Shown: positions 59,969 through 64,000 of the stretch, in pieces
How the letters are laid out: every line of letters begins with the position of its first letter
How positions within the stretch are numbered: position 1 is the stretch's first letter
Source of the DNA: Antedon mediterranea
Taxonomy: Eukaryota; Echinodermata; Crinoidea; Comatulida; Antedonidae
Length of the DNA: 64,000 bases
Assembly (NCBI RefSeq): GCF_964355755.1
Contig: NC_092674.1
Coordinates: 15,321,001 to 15,385,000 of the forward strand
Reading direction: 5' to 3'
Notes under the pieces: generated by a model
Told to the model about the DNA's origin: nothing
The model's input: the letters and a program-made list of their open reading frames with translations, nothing else
The model's database searches: none
Position numbers and translations under genes: made by a program

Positions 59969-60745
59969 TTAATTCTTAGTGGGTGCCATGATAATTTGTC
60001 TCCACACATCTCTATCAAGCATGCTCTTCCTCAGTTCACTCAGGTCTAGTTTGGTATCTTTCAACAGAACGTCGAGCCAAGTCAGTTGAGGTCTTCCCAC
60101 TTTCCTTTTCTCTTCTGGTTCCCAAAGGAGAACTCTTGAGGCTGGCTCAGAGCTTCTCATACATGACCGGCCATATCCATGCGAAGTCTTTGAATGATGG
60201 TCGTAGGACGGGGAAGGTTGCCATATAGTGTCTTGTTGGTGGCGTGTGAGGACCATGGGATGTTTTGGACTTTCCTCAGCATGCGGGTGTATGCTCCATC
60301 CAATGATTTTGAGAGCGATGAAGTAAGACTCCATGTGTCACTTGGCCGTAAAGAAGAATGGCTTCAACTGTTGACTTAAAGAGGCGGAGTTTTGTGGACT
60401 TGTTGATACGAGATGCCCATATTTTTGAAAGACTGTTCAGCGCACCCCATGCTTGACCAAGTCATGCTTCGACATCATGGTTAGTGGAAGAACAGTAGCT
60501 TCCGAGGTACTTGAAATCCTCTACTTGTTCTATTGCTGATCCATCCAGTGTGAGAATTATAGAAGGTGATGAGGGGTTGAAATGTATGAATTGGGTGTTC
60601 TTGATGTTTAAGTATAAACCTATAGCTTGTGTGGCTTGTTGAATTCTGTGGGAGGGGGGGGGGGGGTTTCCCTTCTCCCACTCGGCAAAAAATGTATACT
60701 GTATCTCTTCCCCTAAATCCCCCACACCCACCTTCACACCCAATA
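59969..60745 (-). mobile_element. LINE reverse-transcriptase remnant (C-terminal part)
   Basis: The minus strand reads IGLYLNIKNTQFIHF and VEDFKYLGSYCSS (RT palm/thumb), then GQAWGALNSLSKIWASRINK in a shifted frame. After more shifts comes SRVLLWEPEEKRKVGRPQLT and LRKSMLDRDVWRQII. This is the usual C-terminal series of a widespread animal non-LTR element (KRKxGRPxxTWxD ... LxDRxxWR). The YxDD core is absent and several frameshifts are present, so it is inactive. Confidence 0.85.
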
Positions 60746-60754
60746 TTTTCCGTG

Positions 60755-62400
60755 GGGATCGTATTATTCTACAGTGAAAAAATTCAAGCCAATTTTTTTT
60801 TATGGCCTGGGTGGATTGGGTTTCAGGACCGTTTTAGGAGCCTGGAGAATCCTGGCCAACTAGGCCTTCTTTAGACTAGCTTTTCTAGCCTAGCTTGTTG
60901 GCCTAGAAATCAGGCAGAAAACTTTCAAAGTATTTACCTGAAAATTCATAAATTATACAATTCTAACATGCAATATCCATTAAAATATTTGATTGTGTTT
61001 ACATGTGTCACACATGCAAGTACAATAGGGGGAGAACTGAGAGAGCTTCTAGAAGATGTTGACGTCACACACATCAGCACGTGTTTTGAGGAGGATTTGA
61101 GTGACCAAATTAGTTAGAACTTTCGAAGAAATAATCCATCTTCAAAATGACATAATTAAAGCAACTAAGCTTTTTAAATAATAAACATTATATTTAGGCT
61201 TCCTATATTAATGTTTCCTTTTAAAATAAAATAAAATATATTTTATAAACTCGTTCCATAAAAACATGTAGTAAGCATAAAAGGAACAATTAATGGTTGG
61301 GACATGTGCTTTCTGTAAAGGAGGTGTTTCTATGACACCGTACTGGATGCACTATGAGGCGATGAAGTAAACTTGCCCTTTGAATAATGCAGGCAGGGAA
61401 TTCCCTTTGTTGGTACCTCGCACTGCGAGATGGAGCGCGATTAATTGCTCTCCTTGAGGGTTGTTGAGTTGTGGAGCGCGATCGCGCTCCTGAAAAACGA
61501 GGGACTGCCATTAGGCTTGTAGCTTTATAACTTACTGTAGCTTATATATTATTATTAGCCTAGGCCTAGATTGGTTATAAATGGTAGGTGGATGCAGTTT
61601 TTGGAAGTTGGAAGTTGCCCTGCGGGGCGACCATCACAAAATTAATACTCACCCTTACCAAATAAAGGTCGCCATTGGCGACCGGGCGACCGTTAATTTT
61701 CAGCCCTGAAGTGTACGTGTGTACACAATTCATTTGGGGGAATTCCCACAGACACTTGATCTACTCACATAATACTACGCATGCATATTGTAAATTACAC
61801 CATGCAACCGCCATGTGTACAGTAGGTTTTATCTGTACTGTACAATTTGGTCCTCCGCCAGTCAAAATTAACACATTCATTTTCACATCTTGTTAGTTCA
61901 CTAAGAACATTGTTACGAACTCCCTACGAAGTACGAACGTAGCTCAATTAAGTTTATTGTGGTTACAATTGCCAAAGAATAAAAAAAAAACCAAAACCAT
62001 TGAAATAAAAAAGTGTAAATGAATAAACATACACAAACAAAACGATTCCAAATGGTTTGATTGTTGAACATAAAAACAACTTTCCGTTTTTCGTTCGATT
62101 TATGTTCACTTTTTTAAGTTATCTATAATAATACACCACGAAAAACACCCAAAATAATATAGTTTGGCATTTTTTTTATACTTTCGTTAGTGTTTGCGTG
62201 CATCATCTAATTCACACAGCACAATTTTTCTTTAGCATCTTTTATTTTCATAAAAAAGTTTGAACAGTCAAAAAGTATAATCTAAAGATCCATTTTCAGT
62301 AATTGCTTTCATTTTTTAGCTTAGAAAGAAAAGAGTGCAACCTTATCTACAAAGTAGCTGCGTAGATGGCGTCGTACTGTAGGTTACATTGTTTGGCTTA
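60755..62400 (+). repeat. Dispersed complex repeat, copy 4 (fragmented)
   Basis: 60755-60880 matches 46590-46695; 61845-61960 matches 41635-41770; 62360-62400 matches 41780-41800. A GGGCGACCGTTAATTTTCAG segment (61684-61703) resembles the GGGCTGAAAATTAACC motif at 46562 in reverse. No gene is seen between the fragments. Confidence 0.5.
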
Positions 62401-62428
62401 GTAACCTCAATAAACAACTTTAAACGAA

Positions 62429-63032
62429 ATGGATGCCAACTCAGAATTGAATTCAAATAAGCTGCGGGATATATTGGAAGAGAAAACAGGCTGTACATTT
62501 TCCGACAGATCAGTAAGACGACGAAGGAGACTGGGATGGGTTTGCGAAGGTGCAAGATATTATAGTATAAAAAATGCCAAACAGTTCAAACGCGTTATCT
62601 TTACAGATGTATGTACAATTGAACTTGATAATTACGCTAGAATTACATTTTGGAAGCTGCATGAACAACCGCAATTGAAACCTAGGGCCAAACATCCAAC
62701 AAAAGTACATGTACAGTATGGGCAGGAATTTCTACAGAGGGAGCGACGACAATCATCATATAAGACGGGATAATGAGAAAAGAATTTTACGTGGACACGA
62801 TTTTAGATTATTACATCCATATGTTTCAGCTAACAGCTTCACAGATAACAAATTCCGTTTCATGCAGGACAACGATCCCAGATATGTTTGCGTTATGCTG
62901 CCGATTATTTCAAGAGAAAACATATATTGGTGGAAAACCCCTACGGAGTTACCAGACCTTAATCCCATCGAGCTTGTGTGGCATCATTTTTTACGAAAGG
63001 TAATTCAATTCAACGAATCACCCCATTCGTAA
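62429..63032 (+). pseudogene. Tc1/mariner-type transposase remnant
   Basis: Starts MDANSELNSNKLRDILEEKT with a helix-turn-helix-like end (RSVRRRRRLGW), then VIFTDVCTIELDNYARITFW, a second frame WAGISTEGATTIII, a stop, DGIMRKEFYVDTILD, and a third frame with FRFMQDNDP and PTELPDLNPIELVWHHF. The three catalytic acids of the DDE set (FTD, QDND, NPIE) are visible, with about 34 residues between the last two. Compared with intact relatives, a stretch before FTD is deleted and there are two frame changes and a stop. Inactive. Confidence 0.9.
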
Positions 63033-63039
63033 TTCATTC

Positions 63040-63430
63040 GCCTAGTGTGTTTATATCCACGTGTGTATGATCCGCGGATGGATACTCACACTGAACTGTA
63101 CTTTTTTATGTTTTGTAGTGAAGTTGAACTTTTAAATAAAGTCTGGCATATTTCCTTACCCTACGGCACATAACATTGGTTAGCTGGATTATCTGGTGGC
63201 CAGTTAAGATTGCCTGTGCGTATTGATTTTTTCATGAACTTAACATGTACATCACTGTTTTCATCTGAACGTTCATCTATAGTTCCAATGTACCACTCCT
63301 TTCATACATACAAGCAATATATTTACCAGGTTGATAGTCATCATTCGGAATTGAAATGTTTTCTTCTTCACTACCTAACTAAACACACAGTGCTGTAAAA
63401 AAAAAGTCATCTTCAGACAATCTGCGCATT
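63040..63430. other. No recognised feature
   Basis: AT-rich sequence between the transposase remnant and the right-edge gene remnant. It may hold the decayed 3' end of the latter. Confidence 0.35.
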
Positions 63431-64000
63431 TCAAGCTTTCCTGCAGATATACCGGAATAAAGCTATGATGGGAGAGCGAGTACCCATAATAGTTTTTGAT
63501 GATAAATAGCGTTCCTCTAGTTTGTAAGCTTCTGTATTTTTCTGTACATCCTTATCACTTACAAAGAAGAATTTGATGCCAGCAATATTTTTTAGAGACC
63601 CAGTCAAAAGAGCCGTGAGGATTTGGTTTCCTTCTGTTGCCTGTAAACTTGCTCGTGCAACAAGCCTCTTCACTGTACCGCAGATACCATCACATGGGCT
63701 TTTTCCATGACTAGTGGCAAAAAAATGCCACTGGGCATTAATGCATGATCAGATTGGTGATGACATAGGTTTGTGAGGTTTTTGTAATTTTTATACTGGC
63801 TTGCTGCACCATCACTATAGTAAATTAATTTAGTTGTATGTGGTAAGATTTCTTTTAAATAAGATGCCAACACATTTAATAAATGCATGAACTGTTGATG
63901 TTGCATGTTTAAGGCAGTCCGAAATAACACAGACACTAATGCACTTGAGATCTTCATTCTCCTTATAGTATATAGCAAATGGGTGGAGTGTCGCCTGGCT
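63395..64000 (-). pseudogene. Frame-broken copy of an uncharacterised multicopy metazoan gene (runs off the right edge)
   Basis: Read on the minus strand in three successive frames: SQATLHPFAIYYKENEDLKC with VISDCLKHATSTVHAF, then VLASYLKEILPHTTKLIYYS and DGAASQYKNYKNLTNLCHH, then QWHFFATSHGKSPCDGICGT with VKRLVARASLQ and NIAGIKFFFVSDKDVQKNTE. A last shift gives HHSFIPV. The series SDGxAxQYKNxxNxxNLCxH ... WHFFATSHGKxxCDGxGGxVKRLxxRASLQ ... IAGIKFFFV is typical of a protein family found in many copies in cnidarian and other invertebrate genomes; its function is unknown to me. At least three single-step frame breaks (near 63885, 63735 and 63462) make this copy a pseudogene. Confidence 0.75.

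Noticed and set aside
59444-64000. Upstream KDM6A TPR exons
   Set aside because: No LEDYPKALxxYQRYY-like segment was found on the minus strand; only mobile-element sequence is recognised.

Overview
The window is eukaryotic genomic DNA: AT-rich, intron-rich and crowded with nested transposable elements. Only one host gene is clearly visible. It is a minus-strand orthologue of the histone H3K27 demethylase KDM6A (UTX). I traced 20 coding exons from 59443 down to 954. All introns are GT-AG, all exon phases fit, and the joined reading frame is 1247 codons with no stop. Both ends of the gene lie outside the window: the N-terminus and first TPRs to the right, and the second half of the C-terminal zinc module to the left. 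The TPR-plus-JmjC architecture marks it as UTX rather than KDM6B. Exon sequence is close to vertebrate KDM6A but not vertebrate, introns are long, and the palindrome AGGCCTAG/GGCCTAGGCC recurs. Together these suggest an invertebrate deuterostome, perhaps an echinoderm; that placement is inference.

Layout. 1-7.2 kb: JmjC exons, with a 5.2-kb intron that holds a 3.8-kb long-inverted-repeat element with a decayed gene, itself hit by a LINE fragment and a TTAA-flanked piggyBac-like MITE. 7-14.7 kb: the compact exon cluster for the linker, the proline-rich segment, the 996-nt low-complexity exon and a poly-Q exon. 15.0-17.1 kb: a 2-kb element with TAGGTATCCCAATG ends. 17.1-19.7 kb: the last TPR exons. 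19.7-30.8 kb: an 11-kb intron with two copies of a 0.5-kb MITE, a 51-bp satellite (27 copies), a 49-bp satellite (32 copies), a 17-bp minisatellite (36 copies) next to an L1-type ORF1 remnant, and a second piggyBac-like MITE. 30.8-32.8 kb: four TPR exons.

32.8-59.4 kb: a 26.6-kb intron packed with nested mobile DNA, then a lone 59-nt TPR exon. 59.4-64 kb: more mobile DNA, namely a LINE reverse-transcriptase remnant, a broken Tc1/mariner transposase, and a frame-broken copy of an uncharacterised multicopy metazoan gene at the right edge.

The most unusual structure is the 47.05-51.19 kb interval. It is a 4.1-kb element with long inverted arms, bounded by TTGG on each side. Its core is five tandem ~190-bp units that are each nearly palindromic. 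It has been invaded at least three times by other inverted-repeat elements. Because the units and arms are repeated, several insertions can be read as filled versus empty sites within this one sequence, which gives target duplications without any outside data.

The window says little about gene cooperation beyond KDM6A: the other coding traces are remnants of mobile or multicopy families. No tRNA or rRNA gene, promoter or CRISPR array was recognised.
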